64,000 nt of DNA from Mangrovimicrobium sp033283265 (GTDB taxonomy: Bacteria; Pseudomonadota; Gammaproteobacteria; Pseudomonadales; Halieaceae): positions 62,001 through 126,000 of the forward strand of contig JAWMQN010000006.1 of the NCBI GenBank assembly GCA_033283265.1, given 5' to 3'. Positions 44,522 through 53,867 of this stretch are shown piece by piece. The position numbers and the translations under genes were made by a program. The first letter of the stretch is position 1. Each line of letters starts with the position of its first letter. The notes under the pieces are model-generated. The model saw only the letters and a program-made list of their open reading frames with translations, made no database searches and was not told the DNA's origin.

Positions 44522-45412
44522 ATGCGACCCCACGTTGAAATGATCGACGAGAAAGACCTTATCTTCCATCCCGCCGAGCTCATGGGCGCTACCGGCACCG
44601 CCCGCCAGCGCAACCTCAGCTACGACGAGGAAGACGGGTCGGCGTCGCTGAAAGTCCACTTCGACACCGACTGGAGCCGCCCGGCCGGTGTGCACGTGGC
44701 CCAGACCGAGTGGTATGTGCTCAAGGGCGAGGTGAAGATCGGCGACGAGGTCCTGGCGGAAGGCGGCTACTGGTGCACTCCCAAAGGTGTGTTGTGCCCG
44801 GCGCTGCAAGTAACGGCCGGTAGCGAAATCCTGCTGTTCCGCGAATACGGCGACTGGACTTTCATCCCCGCCGACAAGGACGCCGACGACGTCGTCGAAG
44901 GCTGTGAGCTGGTGATCAAGCGCACCGACGAGATGGAGTGGATCGACGTGGAGCAGGGCAGTCCCATGCGTTTCGACCTCGGCGGCACCCCGGTGCCCGG
45001 GCTGTTCATCAAGCTGCTCTACCGCGACCCGAAAACCGGCTTCTACACCCGGCTGATCAAGGCCAAGCCGAACTGGCGCGAACATCCCCTGGCCCACCAC
45101 CCGGTGTTCGAGGAGGCCTACACCCTGGAGGGCAGCTTCGACTTCAACTTCGGTGAGCAGTGGCCCGGCGTCTACTTCTTCCGCCCCGCCCTGGTGCGCC
45201 ACGGCGACTTTACTGCGGGCCCGGAAGGCACGGTCTGGCTGTTGCGTTGCGACGGCGACCTGGTCGACTGGTACACCGAGAACGGCTCCATGGAGATGAA
45301 GGGCGACCCCGTAAACTGGGGCCCGGACTACCCGCACACCCAGGCGCCGGTGCCGCTGCAGCCGGTGCGCTCGCGCTCGGTCGGGCCGATGAAGGACCCC
45401 TACTACAGCTGA
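44522..45412 (+). CDS. Double-cupin (DUF4437-like) protein
   Basis: The 296-residue protein contains two cupin-like beta-barrel halves, about 45-125 (HVAQTEWYVLKGEVKIGDEVL, GGYWCTPKGV) and 170-265 (HHPVFEEAYTLEGSFDFNFGEQWPG, PALVRHGDFTAGPEG). His and Glu residues at the expected positions could bind a metal in at least the second half. DUF4437 members have no defined reaction; dioxygenase, isomerase or sensor roles occur in cupins. AGGAGG before ATG 44522 fixes the start. It is a single-gene unit closed by a terminator. Confidence 0.75.
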   Translation: MRPHVEMIDEKDLIFHPAELMGATGTARQRNLSYDEEDGSASLKVHFDTDWSRPAGVHVAQTEWYVLKGEVKIGDEVLAEGGYWCTPKGVLCPALQVTAGSEILLFREYGDWTFIPADKDADDVVEGCELVIKRTDEMEWIDVEQGSPMRFDLGGTPVPGLFIKLLYRDPKTGFYTRLIKAKPNWREHPLAHHPVFEEAYTLEGSFDFNFGEQWPGVYFFRPALVRHGDFTAGPEGTVWLLRCDGDLVDWYTENGSMEMKGDPVNWGPDYPHTQAPVPLQPVRSRSVGPMKDPYYS

Positions 45413-45456
45413 GTTGATTGCCGTGCCTGCGCCCGGCGGATGGCGCGCAGGATACC

Positions 45457-45479
45457 AAGGGGGCTTCGGCCCCCTTTTT
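45457..45479 (+). terminator. Rho-independent terminator
   Basis: AAGGGGGC, a TTCG tetraloop and GCCCCCTTTTT after the cupin gene, convergent with the LysR gene. Confidence 0.88.
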
Positions 45480-45499
45480 CATGCGCCGGCCGCAAGCGC

Positions 45500-46471
45500 T
45501 CAGCGGGTGGGGAGCTTGGGCCGCTGGTGCTGTTCCCAGTAGGGCGTCGCCTCGCGGTACATGGCGCGGCCCTCGTCCAGCAGGTACTGGCGGCAGGTCT
45601 CGGCGACGACGGAAAAGGTCTTGCCGCGGCGGAAGACTAGGTTCCAGTGGTCGCGCAGGGGGAAGCCGGCGACCGGCAGCTGCACCAGTTCGCGCTGGTC
45701 GCCCTCGTCGAGGCAGAGGCTGGGCACGATCGCCAGGCCCATGCGCGCGAGCACGGCGTGCTTGATGCCCTCGTTGCTGGCGATGGTCAGCTGGTGGCGC
45801 AGTGAGTAGCCGAGCCGCTGCAGGTGGTGCTCGACGGCCATGCGCGTGCCGGCGCCTGCCTCGCGGACGATGAACAGTTCATCGGCGATCGCCTCCCAGC
45901 GCAGTCGCCGCCGCTCGGCCAGCGGGTGGCCCTTCGGCGCGATCACCACCAGGTGGTTCTCGCCCAGCTCGGTCATCTCGATATCCGAATCCGCGGGCGG
46001 GAAGCCGAAAATGTACAGGTCGTCGAGGTTGTGGCGCAGGCGCGCGGAGAGTTCTTCCCGGTTGCCCACGTTGAGCGCCACCTCGATGGAGGGGTAGCGG
46101 CGGTAGAAGGGGCCGAGCAGGTGGGGGGCGAAATACTCCGCCGAGCTGACGATGCCGATGCTCAGGCGGCCCTTGTGCATGCCGCGCAACTGGTCGAGGG
46201 CCATTTCCAGGCGGTCGGTACAGTCGAAAATTTCCCGCGCGTGCTGCAGGACCAGTTCGCCGGCCTGGGTGAGCGTGAGCCTGCGCCCGGACAGGTCGTA
46301 GAGCGGCGCGCCGATATTGTCGGCGAGCTTGCGCATCTGCATGGAGACGGTGGGCTGGCTGAGGTGGAGCTTTTCCGCCGCGGCGGCGATACCACCGGTC
46401 TCGGCAATCGCCATGAGGATTTCCAGTTGCCGGAAGGTGCCTATCCGGGCGGGTAGTCGGCTACTGCTCAT
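45500..46471 (-). CDS. LysR family transcriptional regulator
   Basis: The 323-residue regulator has an N-terminal winged helix (FRQLEILMAIAETGGIAAAAEKLHLSQPTVSMQMRKL, about 14-50) and a LysR substrate-binding domain (GRLSIGIVSSAEYFAPHLLGPFYRRYPSIEVAL onward), with closest feel to the CbbR/CysB-like branch. It would activate or repress in response to a pathway metabolite. It is divergent from receptor 4, and the 323-base gap holds a near-perfect operator copy. ATG 46471 is chosen because it begins just before the HTH; the upstream extension is low-complexity. Confidence 0.9.
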   Translation of the reverse strand: MSSSRLPARIGTFRQLEILMAIAETGGIAAAAEKLHLSQPTVSMQMRKLADNIGAPLYDLSGRRLTLTQAGELVLQHAREIFDCTDRLEMALDQLRGMHKGRLSIGIVSSAEYFAPHLLGPFYRRYPSIEVALNVGNREELSARLRHNLDDLYIFGFPPADSDIEMTELGENHLVVIAPKGHPLAERRRLRWEAIADELFIVREAGAGTRMAVEHHLQRLGYSLRHQLTIASNEGIKHAVLARMGLAIVPSLCLDEGDQRELVQLPVAGFPLRDHWNLVFRRGKTFSVVAETCRQYLLDEGRAMYREATPYWEQHQRPKLPTR

Positions 46472-46794
46472 CCATTGCTTCCGGCGGCGTCCTGGGCTGG
46501 GCTGGGCATGCGGGGCTCGAGGTCCTTGGTGGCGGGCCGTGAAGGCGGGTGGCTCCATTATAGGCGCGAATCAATCCCCGGCGGGAGCGCCGCAAGCGGC
46601 CGCGCAAACGATTGCAAAAGCGCTTGCCTGCAGCAAAATAATAATGTACTAATAATATAACATTAGTTGTAATTGTCAGGCCGGCTCGCTGGCTGTGAGC
46701 AAAATACTGCGAGCGCACGGCCTGGCCGGGGCTCGCAAGCGCAGTGCGCGGGCCGCCATGAATCTGCCGAAACTCTATTGGGGGAAATCCAAAG
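46472..46794. other. Divergent promoter region of lysR and receptor 4
   Basis: No gene is seen in 323 bases. It carries the AT-rich operator copy K at 46641-46666. GGGGGAAAT, about eight bases before 46795, is the receptor's ribosome binding site. LysR-type T-N11-A boxes were not resolved. Confidence 0.5.
46641..46666 (-). promoter_or_regulatory. Operator palindrome, copy K (upstream of receptor 4)
   Basis: Read on the minus strand the site is CTAATGTTATAT-N7-TACATTAT. It agrees with the perfect copy at 10196 at all but one left-arm base and nearly all right-arm bases, with identical spacing. It lies about 130 bases before receptor 4. Confidence 0.65.
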
Positions 46795-49143
46795 ATGTTG
46801 CGTAAACCTGTAGTCAAACTGGTGCCTGGCACCCTTGGTGCGCTGGCCTCAGCGTTCACATTTACCAGCGCCGCGCCAGTCTACGCGCAGACCGCGCTGG
46901 AGGAAGTGGTGGTTACCGCCCGCAAACGCGAGGAGAAACTCGCCGACATCCCCGTGGCGGTATCCGCTGTCAGCGCCGATGATATCGAGAAGCGCGGCCT
47001 CGTGGCCATCTCCGACCTGGCGGACACCACCCCGGGCTTCGTGGTCTCGGACAACTTCAGCGGCAAGACCGACCGCACCGTACAGACCTTCACCCTGCGC
47101 GGTTTCTCGCCCAGCAGCGGCGTCGAAACCACGGTCTCCATGTTCATCGACGGTGTGCCGGTATCCTCGACCACCGCGGTATCCTCCATCGGCACCCCGG
47201 AGCGGGTGGAAATCCTGCGCGGCCCGCAGAGCGCCTACTTCGGCCGTAACACCTTCGCCGGCGCGGTCAACATCGTCAACCGCACCCCGGCCGATGAGTG
47301 GGGCGGTTCCCTCGATCTCACCCTGGGCGACTACGACTACTACCGCATGCGCGGCGAGGTGGAGGGCCCGCTGGTCGAGGACGTGCTGAAATTCCGCGTC
47401 TCCGCCGAGAAATACTCCAAGGAAGGCGCCTGGGACAACCACTTCGGCGGCGGCACCCTTGGCGACCAGGAAACCAGCATGGGCAACCTCTATGTGGAGT
47501 TCACCCCGACCGATTCGCTCAGCATCAAGGCTTTCGGCTTCATGTCCGACGACGAGGACGGCCCGGCCGCATCGGCCTTCGAATCGGCGGTTAATATCAC
47601 CGACTTCACCGGCACCGTGCTGGTCAACGGCCAGCCGAACTGCACGCTGCAGGGCAATCCCTACTTCTGCGGCAAGCCCGGCGACAAGGTCGACCCGATC
47701 AGCTACAACACCCAGGCCAACGACGACGTCAAGGCCTTCCTCAAGCGCTCCACCAACCGCCTGACCGACACCGACATGATCGATGATTACGGCATGCACC
47801 GGAAGTTCTACCACGGTCACGTCAACATCGACTGGGATATCGCCGATACCGGCTTCACCCTCTCCTCGCTGACCGGCTACAACAACGAGGAGTGGATTCT
47901 CCTCAACGACATCGACCACTACGGCAGCGACATGTTCAACTACGGCTTCCTGGTGGAAAACCAGCACGACGACATCTCCCAGGAATTCCGCCTGAGTTAC
48001 GACGACAACGGCAAGTTCCGCGCGACCGTCGGCGCGAGTTACCTCGACGCCAGCACGGAGCGGACCCTGACCCAGGTGCTGTCTTTCCTCCCGGCACCTG
48101 CTGCCGTCACCCCGAGCGGGGAAAACCAGGCCGAGACCGTCGGCGTGTTCTTCGGCCTGAGCTACGACATTACCGACGCGCTCACCGCCAGCTTCGAGGG
48201 CCGCTACCAGGAGGACACCCTGACCGCGCTGGATATCCATGGTGACGAGATTCTCTCCGAGGAGTTCACCAACTTCCTGCCGCGCCTGATCCTCGACTAC
48301 CACATCAATGACGACCTGATGGTCTACGGCTCCTACGCCGAGGGCGTCAACCCCTCGGCCTTCAACCTCGGCTTGCTGGCGGAGAGCGAATACCTGCAGC
48401 AACTGGCCGCCGACGCGGGCATCACCCTCACTGTCGACCCGGAAGAGGTGAAGAACTACGAGCTGGGCCTCAAGGGCGCGGCCTTCGGCGGCACGCTGAA
48501 CTACGCCCTGGCCGCTTACTACGCCGAGTGGGAAAAGCAGATCAACCGCATCAATATCGTCGTGGTCGAGCCCGGCGAGGAAGTCGCCACCGCCTTCTCC
48601 GGCGTCGGCAACACCGGTGCGGTCGACCTCTACGGCCTCGAGCTGGAGGCCTACTGGTCGGTGACGGACAACATCAATGTCAACGTGGCCGCGGCCTACA
48701 CCGGCTCCGATATCAAGTCCTTCACCAATGCCCAGCTGACCTCGCTGACCGGCATCAGTGACTTCTCCGGCAAAGAGCAGCCCGGCGTATCCAAGTACTC
48801 CGGCAACATCGGTGTGCAGTACGACGGCACGCTGCCCTTCGCCGGCGCCCAGCCCTGGTTTGCCCGCGCCGACTACATCTACAAGTCCAGCGTGTGGTCC
48901 AACGCGGCGAATTTCCTCAAGACCGACGACATCCACCGCCTGAACCTGCGCGCCGGTATCAGCTTCGGCGACCTGATGCTGCAGGGCTACGTGGACAATG
49001 TCTTCGACAACGACAGCTACACCTCGGCCTACGACTACTTCGCCTTCGACGCCACCTTTGCCTACTTCACCGAGCACTCGGGCATCGTTTACGGTCTCGC
49101 CCAACCGCGGACCTACGGCATCGAAGCCAAGTACGTATTCTGA
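46795..49143 (+). CDS. TonB-dependent outer-membrane receptor 4
   Basis: The 782-residue receptor has a signal peptide (about 1-31, ending VYAQ), Ton-box-like LEEVVVTARKREEKLADIPVAVSAV, plug motifs FTLRGFSPSSGVETTVSMFIDGVP and VEILRGPQSAYFGRNTFAGAVNIV, and a barrel ending GIEAKYVF. It is followed by a carboxylesterase lipoprotein after 156 bases that hold a hairpin, giving a receptor-esterase pair like receptor 1 and its hydrolases. An ester or lactone ligand is plausible. The adjacent LysR gene and operator copy K suggest inducible expression. Confidence 0.9.
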   Translation: MLRKPVVKLVPGTLGALASAFTFTSAAPVYAQTALEEVVVTARKREEKLADIPVAVSAVSADDIEKRGLVAISDLADTTPGFVVSDNFSGKTDRTVQTFTLRGFSPSSGVETTVSMFIDGVPVSSTTAVSSIGTPERVEILRGPQSAYFGRNTFAGAVNIVNRTPADEWGGSLDLTLGDYDYYRMRGEVEGPLVEDVLKFRVSAEKYSKEGAWDNHFGGGTLGDQETSMGNLYVEFTPTDSLSIKAFGFMSDDEDGPAASAFESAVNITDFTGTVLVNGQPNCTLQGNPYFCGKPGDKVDPISYNTQANDDVKAFLKRSTNRLTDTDMIDDYGMHRKFYHGHVNIDWDIADTGFTLSSLTGYNNEEWILLNDIDHYGSDMFNYGFLVENQHDDISQEFRLSYDDNGKFRATVGASYLDASTERTLTQVLSFLPAPAAVTPSGENQAETVGVFFGLSYDITDALTASFEGRYQEDTLTALDIHGDEILSEEFTNFLPRLILDYHINDDLMVYGSYAEGVNPSAFNLGLLAESEYLQQLAADAGITLTVDPEEVKNYELGLKGAAFGGTLNYALAAYYAEWEKQINRINIVVVEPGEEVATAFSGVGNTGAVDLYGLELEAYWSVTDNINVNVAAAYTGSDIKSFTNAQLTSLTGISDFSGKEQPGVSKYSGNIGVQYDGTLPFAGAQPWFARADYIYKSSVWSNAANFLKTDDIHRLNLRAGISFGDLMLQGYVDNVFDNDSYTSAYDYFAFDATFAYFTEHSGIVYGLAQPRTYGIEAKYVF

Positions 49144-49158
49144 TCCTCACCACCTGCT

Positions 49159-49184
49159 CACCCGGCGGCGCCTGCCGCCGGGTG
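49159..49184 (+). terminator. GC-rich hairpin after receptor 4
   Basis: CACCCGGCGG and CCGCCGGGTG form a ten-base stem soon after the receptor stop. No clear T tract follows, so it may attenuate rather than fully terminate. Confidence 0.5.
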
Positions 49185-49299
49185 CTTCCCTCTCAACTCC
49201 TGTTACAGTGGCCCGATCCACCGCGCGACCCGATAGCGGTCATGGCAGGCAGGGCGTCCAGTAACAGGCCGGCTCATTCCTATTCGGGAGAACCATTAC

Positions 49300-50904
49300 G
49301 TGAAACCATTGAACAAGTTGCCGCTGTACCTGGCGCTGTCCGCCCTGGTCACCCTGCAGGCCTGCAGCAAGGCGCAGCCACCGGCCCCCGTGGTCGAGCC
49401 GGTCAGCGCAGTCTCCTTCGAGCAGGTCGGGACTACCGAGGGTGCCGTGCGGGGTGTGACGCAGGGTGAAGTCATCGAATACAAGGGCATTCCCTACGCC
49501 GCGCCGCCCGTCGGCGAGCTGCGCTGGCGCGCCCCGCAGCCACCGGCGGCGCGGGACGCGCTGCTGCTGGCGGACAGCTACGGCGAGCGCTGCATGCAGC
49601 GCCCGGTGCCGGAGAACGGCTTCCAGCAGAAGGAGGCCTTCACCCAGCCGGAAAGCGAGGATTGCCTCTACCTGAATATCTATCGCCCGGCGAATGCGCA
49701 GGCGAACTTGCCGGTGATGGTCTGGATTCCCGGTGGCGGGCTGGTCTCGGGCTCCGGCTCGCGGCCGGTCAACCACGGCGGCAGGCTGGCCAGTGAGGGT
49801 GCGGTGGTCGTCGCCTTCAACTATCGCCTGGGCAGTTTCGGTTTCTTCGCCCACCCGGAGCTCTCCGCGGAAAACGCCGACGGCGGCAGGCTGTTCAACT
49901 ACGGCCTGATGGACCAGATTGCCGCGCTCGAGTGGGTGCAGGCCAACATCGCCGCCTTCGGCGGCGACCCCGGGCGGGTGACCATATTCGGCGAATCCGC
50001 CGGTGGCGCCTCGGTCTACGCCCTGGTCGCCTCGCCCGCGGCCCGCGGCCTGTTCGCCGGGGCGATAGCCCAGTCCGGTTATGGCCGCGGCCGTCAGCCG
50101 CGGGTGGCCAGCCTGGCCGAGCCGGGCGACGTGGTGGTCGAGTCTGTGGGGCTGGGCATCGCCGAGCGCTCGGGCAATGTGGATGCCAGCCTCGCCGAAC
50201 TGCGCGCGCTGCCCGCGGAGTCAGTGGTTGCCGCGACCGACTTCAGCGGTTTTATTTCCTTCGCCATTGACGGCGCGGTCCTCACCGAAGACCTGTGGCA
50301 GGCCTTCGAGACCGGTAGCGCAGCCAGCGTGCCGATGATCGTCGGCGCCACCGATTCCGAATTCACCATGGGTCCGCCGGAGGCGATCCGCGGCGCCCTG
50401 CTGGCCGGCTCGAAGGTGACTGCGGAAATGATCGAGTCGATGACTGGCTACTACGGCGACGCGGCAACACGCGATACCTACATGTACAGCGATTACGTGT
50501 TTCACGGCACCAATCGGGCGCTGGCGCTGGCCCACGCGGCCGCGGGCGGGAAAGTCTACAGCTATCGCTTCGGCATGCCGGGCGCCATGTCCAAGCCGGC
50601 GGAGATCAAGGGTGAGAAGGTCTACGGCGCCTTCCACGCCAGCGACCTGCCCTATACCTTTGGCAACTTCACCGGCGATCACATGGAGCCGAAGGAGCCG
50701 GACGGGCGGCAGCGGGAAGTCTCGGGCCAGCTGATGGGCTACTGGCTCAACTTCGCCCGCAGCGGCAACCCCAACGGCGCGGGCCTGCCCGAGTGGCCCG
50801 AGGCCACCGCCGGGGTGACCATGCAGTTCAACCCCGACGCGACCGCTGCGGTGGCCGACAGCTGGAACGCGCGGCTCGACGCGCTGAACGCTTTGCTGAA
50901 GTAA
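49300..50904 (+). CDS. Carboxylesterase type B, probable lipoprotein
   Basis: The 534-residue protein has a lipoprotein signal with lipobox LQAC near residue 24, then the type B carboxylesterase fold: TEGAVRGVTQGEVIEYKGIPYAAPPVGELRW, SEDCLYLNIYRP, WIPGGGLVSGSGS (oxyanion hole), and FGESAGGASVYALVASPAARGLF with the nucleophilic Ser. GAFHASDLPYTFG supplies the His region. It starts at GTG 49300 with CGGGAG ten bases upstream. It should be membrane-anchored and hydrolyse esters in the periplasm or at the outer membrane, next to receptor 4. Confidence 0.88.
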   Translation: MKPLNKLPLYLALSALVTLQACSKAQPPAPVVEPVSAVSFEQVGTTEGAVRGVTQGEVIEYKGIPYAAPPVGELRWRAPQPPAARDALLLADSYGERCMQRPVPENGFQQKEAFTQPESEDCLYLNIYRPANAQANLPVMVWIPGGGLVSGSGSRPVNHGGRLASEGAVVVAFNYRLGSFGFFAHPELSAENADGGRLFNYGLMDQIAALEWVQANIAAFGGDPGRVTIFGESAGGASVYALVASPAARGLFAGAIAQSGYGRGRQPRVASLAEPGDVVVESVGLGIAERSGNVDASLAELRALPAESVVAATDFSGFISFAIDGAVLTEDLWQAFETGSAASVPMIVGATDSEFTMGPPEAIRGALLAGSKVTAEMIESMTGYYGDAATRDTYMYSDYVFHGTNRALALAHAAAGGKVYSYRFGMPGAMSKPAEIKGEKVYGAFHASDLPYTFGNFTGDHMEPKEPDGRQREVSGQLMGYWLNFARSGNPNGAGLPEWPEATAGVTMQFNPDATAAVADSWNARLDALNALLK

Positions 50905-50961
50905 GCCGCCGATATCAGGCCCGGCCCGGCGGGTGACTTCCCGTGCCTGACCGGGCCGAGT

Positions 50962-52206
50962 CTAAAGGACGCCCAGCCCCAGCACCTGCAGTACCTTCAG
51001 CCCGCCGAGGCCGAGGGTGACGAGCACCACCAGCGCGCCGAGCAGGTTGCTCAGCGGCCGGTTGACGAAATTCCCCAGCACCTGCCGGCGGTTCATTTCC
51101 AGCAGCAGGAAAATTGCGCAGACCGGCAGCAGGAAACCGTTGGCGGCCTGGGCGAAGAGTATCGCCGTCAGCGGGCGGGTGCCGACCAGGGCGAAGGCGG
51201 TGCCGGTGAGCAGCACCGCCAGCCAGACCAGGCGGAAGCCGCGGGCGCGCAGGTCGCGCGGCCAGCCGAGGGCGCCGCACACCGCGTAGGCGGCGGCCAG
51301 CGGGGCGGTTACCGCACTGCTCAGGCCGGCCGCAAACAGTCCCGCGGCAAAGAAGTAGCTCGCCGCCGGGCCGAGCAACGGCTCGAGCTGCTGCGCCAGG
51401 GTGGCGGGGGAGAGGGCGGTGCCACTGCCGTAAAAGGCCGCCGCCGAGGTGCCCATGACGGCCAGGGTGATCAGGCCGCCGAGCCCGATGGAGACCGCGC
51501 TGTCGATGCGCGACTCCTTCAGGGACTGGTCGAGGGGCTGCCCGGCGGGCCATTTTTCCTGCACCGCGCTGGAGTGCAGGAAGAGGTTGTAGGGCACGAC
51601 GGTGGTGCCTATCAGCGCGATCACCGTCACCAGGGAGCCGGCCGGGATACGCGGCGTCAGCAGGCCGCTGAGCATGTCACCGGGGGCCGGCCGCACCATC
51701 AGCAGGGTGAGCAGGAACACCAGGCTCATCAGCAGGACCAGCACCACCAGCGCGGTTTCGATCAGGCGGTAGCGCCCGGAGGCGAGCAGGGCGGCGGAGA
51801 GCAGGCTGACGGCGAGCACCCACAGCGGGCCATCGATGCCGCTGAGTTCCTGCAGGCCGAGGGAGGCGCCGGCGATATTCCCCGCCTCGTAAGCCGCGTT
51901 GCCGAAGCCGACTGCGGCGACCACCAGGCAGATGGCCGCCATGCCGCGCCAGTGCCCCGCATAGCTGCCGCGCAGGGCCTCGGCCAGCCCCTGCCGGGTG
52001 ACCAGGCCGAGGCGGGCCGACATCTCCTGCAGCACGAAAGTGGCGATAACGGAAAACAACAGTGCCCAGAGCAGGACGAAACCATAGCTCGCGCCGGCGA
52101 CACTGGCGGTGGTCACGGTCCCGGGGCCGATGAAGGCCGCGGTTACCAGGATGCCCGGACCCGGCTTCCAGCGGCGCTGCCGCTGCTCTGACTGTGCTGT
52201 TGGCAA
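50962..52206 (-). CDS. NRAMP-family-like transporter with non-canonical metal motifs
   Basis: The 414-residue membrane protein has about eleven helices and the overall NRAMP pattern. The helix 1 motif usually reading DPGN is GPGT (27-30), and the helix 6 motif usually M-P-H reads V-P-Y-N-L-F-L-H. These are the residues that bind Mn2+ or Fe2+ in classical NRAMPs, so its substrate is likely different; Mg2+-type NRAMP relatives and uncharacterised groups have such changes. It lies downstream of the acyl-CoA ligase on the same strand after a 101-base gap. Transport substrate unknown. Confidence 0.82.
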   Translation of the reverse strand: MPTAQSEQRQRRWKPGPGILVTAAFIGPGTVTTASVAGASYGFVLLWALLFSVIATFVLQEMSARLGLVTRQGLAEALRGSYAGHWRGMAAICLVVAAVGFGNAAYEAGNIAGASLGLQELSGIDGPLWVLAVSLLSAALLASGRYRLIETALVVLVLLMSLVFLLTLLMVRPAPGDMLSGLLTPRIPAGSLVTVIALIGTTVVPYNLFLHSSAVQEKWPAGQPLDQSLKESRIDSAVSIGLGGLITLAVMGTSAAAFYGSGTALSPATLAQQLEPLLGPAASYFFAAGLFAAGLSSAVTAPLAAAYAVCGALGWPRDLRARGFRLVWLAVLLTGTAFALVGTRPLTAILFAQAANGFLLPVCAIFLLLEMNRRQVLGNFVNRPLSNLLGALVVLVTLGLGGLKVLQVLGLGVL

Positions 52207-52307
52207 ACTCGCTCCCCCTGTCGTTGCGCCGCTGGCGGCGCCTGATCTTGCGCCGGCGGCTCGCGGTCGACAGGCTTATCCTAACGTATCGGGCGGGGGC
52301 TGCGCCT

Positions 52308-53867
52308 CTACGCCGGCGCTTCCAGGTACTGGCTGCGCAGCAGTTTCTTGTCCGGCTTGCCCACGGCGGTCTGCGGGATGCTGTCGATGAACTCGACCCG
52401 CTTCGGCGCCTGGAAGGCGCCCTTGCGCTCGGCGACCATGTTGACGATATCGGCAACCCCGGCCGACATTCCCGGCTTGAGCACGATGCAGGCGGTTACC
52501 GCCTCACCCCATTTTTCATGGGGTATGCCGAACACGGCGACCTGGGCCACCGCCGGGTGTTCGCCGATCACGTCCTCTATCGCCCGCGGGTAGATGTTGA
52601 ACCCGCCGCTCACGATCATGTCCCTGGTGCGGTCGATGATGCGCAGGAAGCCGTCCGGGTCGCGCACCGCCACGTCGCCGGTGTGCAGCCAGCCGTTGCG
52701 CAGTGCCTCCGCGGTCTGCTCGGGGTTGTCGCGGTAGCCGTCGAAGACGATGGGGCCGCGCACGCAGATCTCCCCGGGCTCGCCGTCTACCACCGCCTGG
52801 TCGTTTGCATCGAGCAGTGCGACGTCGAGCCAGGGCGAGGGGCGGCCGCAACTGGCCAGGCGCTGCAGGTCGTCGATGTCGTGATCACCCTTGCGCAGGG
52901 TGGTAACCACCATCGGCGCCTCGGCCTGGCCGTAAAACTGCGAGAAAACCGGGCCGATACGCTGCAGCGCTTCCCGCAGGCGGACCGGCGACATGGCCGA
53001 GGCGCCGTAGAACACGGTCTCCAGGCTGGAGAGGTCGTACCTGTCGAAGTCCGGGTGGTCGAGGATGCTGTAGATCATGGTCGGCACCAGCATGATGCAG
53101 TTGATCCGGTAGTCCTGGATCAGTTGCATGACCCGGGCGGCGTCGAAGCGGGGCAGGGCCATGATGCTGCCGCCCTTCAACAGGGTCGGCAGGATCAGCG
53201 CGGCCCCGGCGTGGCTCAGGGGCGTGCAGGAGAGGATGCGCGGGATGCTCGGCCACTCCCAGTCGCTGAGCATGATCTGCAGGGTCGCCAGGGCCACCCG
53301 CTGGGTGCTGGCAATGGCCTTGGGCTTGCCGGTGGTGCCGCCGGTATAGCCCAGGCGCGCGACATCAGCCGCTGAGATATCCGGCGCCACCAGCGGCTGT
53401 GGCGCGTACTGCGTGCTGCTCTGGCAGATGTTTTCGCTGAAGGGGGTATCGCCAAAGGAGAGCAGTTTCAGCTCCGGCAGGGCTGCGGCGATTTCCCGGG
53501 CGCGGTTGCCGTAGCTGTCGGCATCGAACACCAGGACCTCGACAGCGGAATCGCGGATGACGAAGAGATGGTCGTCGAGGCTGCTCAGGGGATGCATCGG
53601 CACGTACACCGCGGCCAGCAGCTGGGTGGAGTGACTGACGTGCAGGACCTCCGGCCGGTTGGGGGAGATCAGCCCGACCCTTGTACCCGCGCCAACGCCC
53701 AGGGCGGCGAGTGCCTGGCAGAACTGGCTGGTCTGGTCGCGAATCTCGTCGACGCTCAGGCTGGGCCCGTCGACGATCTGTACCAGGGTGTTGCTGCCGC
53801 CGGGGTTGAGCGCGCCGACCAGCATGTCGGCCATGGTCTTGGGGCGGTAGAGTAAATCATTGCGCAT
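52308..53867 (-). CDS. Acyl-CoA synthetase (AMP-dependent ligase)
   Basis: The 519-residue enzyme has all ANL-family motifs: YTGGTTGKPKA (P-loop), FYGQAEAPMV, GWLHTGDVAVRDPDGFL, DRTRDMIVSGGFNIYPRAIE and a C-terminal Lys in PQTAVGKPDKK. It activates a carboxylic acid to its CoA thioester with ATP. Chain length is not evident; medium/long-chain or aryl acids are possible. Met at 53867 is chosen as start; it overlaps the stop of the MFS gene by 11 bases, indicating coupling. With MFS, TetR and enoyl-CoA hydratase nearby it suggests beta-oxidation of an imported acid. Confidence 0.9.
   Translation of the reverse strand: MRNDLLYRPKTMADMLVGALNPGGSNTLVQIVDGPSLSVDEIRDQTSQFCQALAALGVGAGTRVGLISPNRPEVLHVSHSTQLLAAVYVPMHPLSSLDDHLFVIRDSAVEVLVFDADSYGNRAREIAAALPELKLLSFGDTPFSENICQSSTQYAPQPLVAPDISAADVARLGYTGGTTGKPKAIASTQRVALATLQIMLSDWEWPSIPRILSCTPLSHAGAALILPTLLKGGSIMALPRFDAARVMQLIQDYRINCIMLVPTMIYSILDHPDFDRYDLSSLETVFYGASAMSPVRLREALQRIGPVFSQFYGQAEAPMVVTTLRKGDHDIDDLQRLASCGRPSPWLDVALLDANDQAVVDGEPGEICVRGPIVFDGYRDNPEQTAEALRNGWLHTGDVAVRDPDGFLRIIDRTRDMIVSGGFNIYPRAIEDVIGEHPAVAQVAVFGIPHEKWGEAVTACIVLKPGMSAGVADIVNMVAERKGAFQAPKRVEFIDSIPQTAVGKPDKKLLRSQYLEAPA

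Noticed and set aside
46849..49104. A 751-codon antisense frame opposite receptor 4
   Set aside because: Antisense to a well-supported receptor, with no domain and biased composition.
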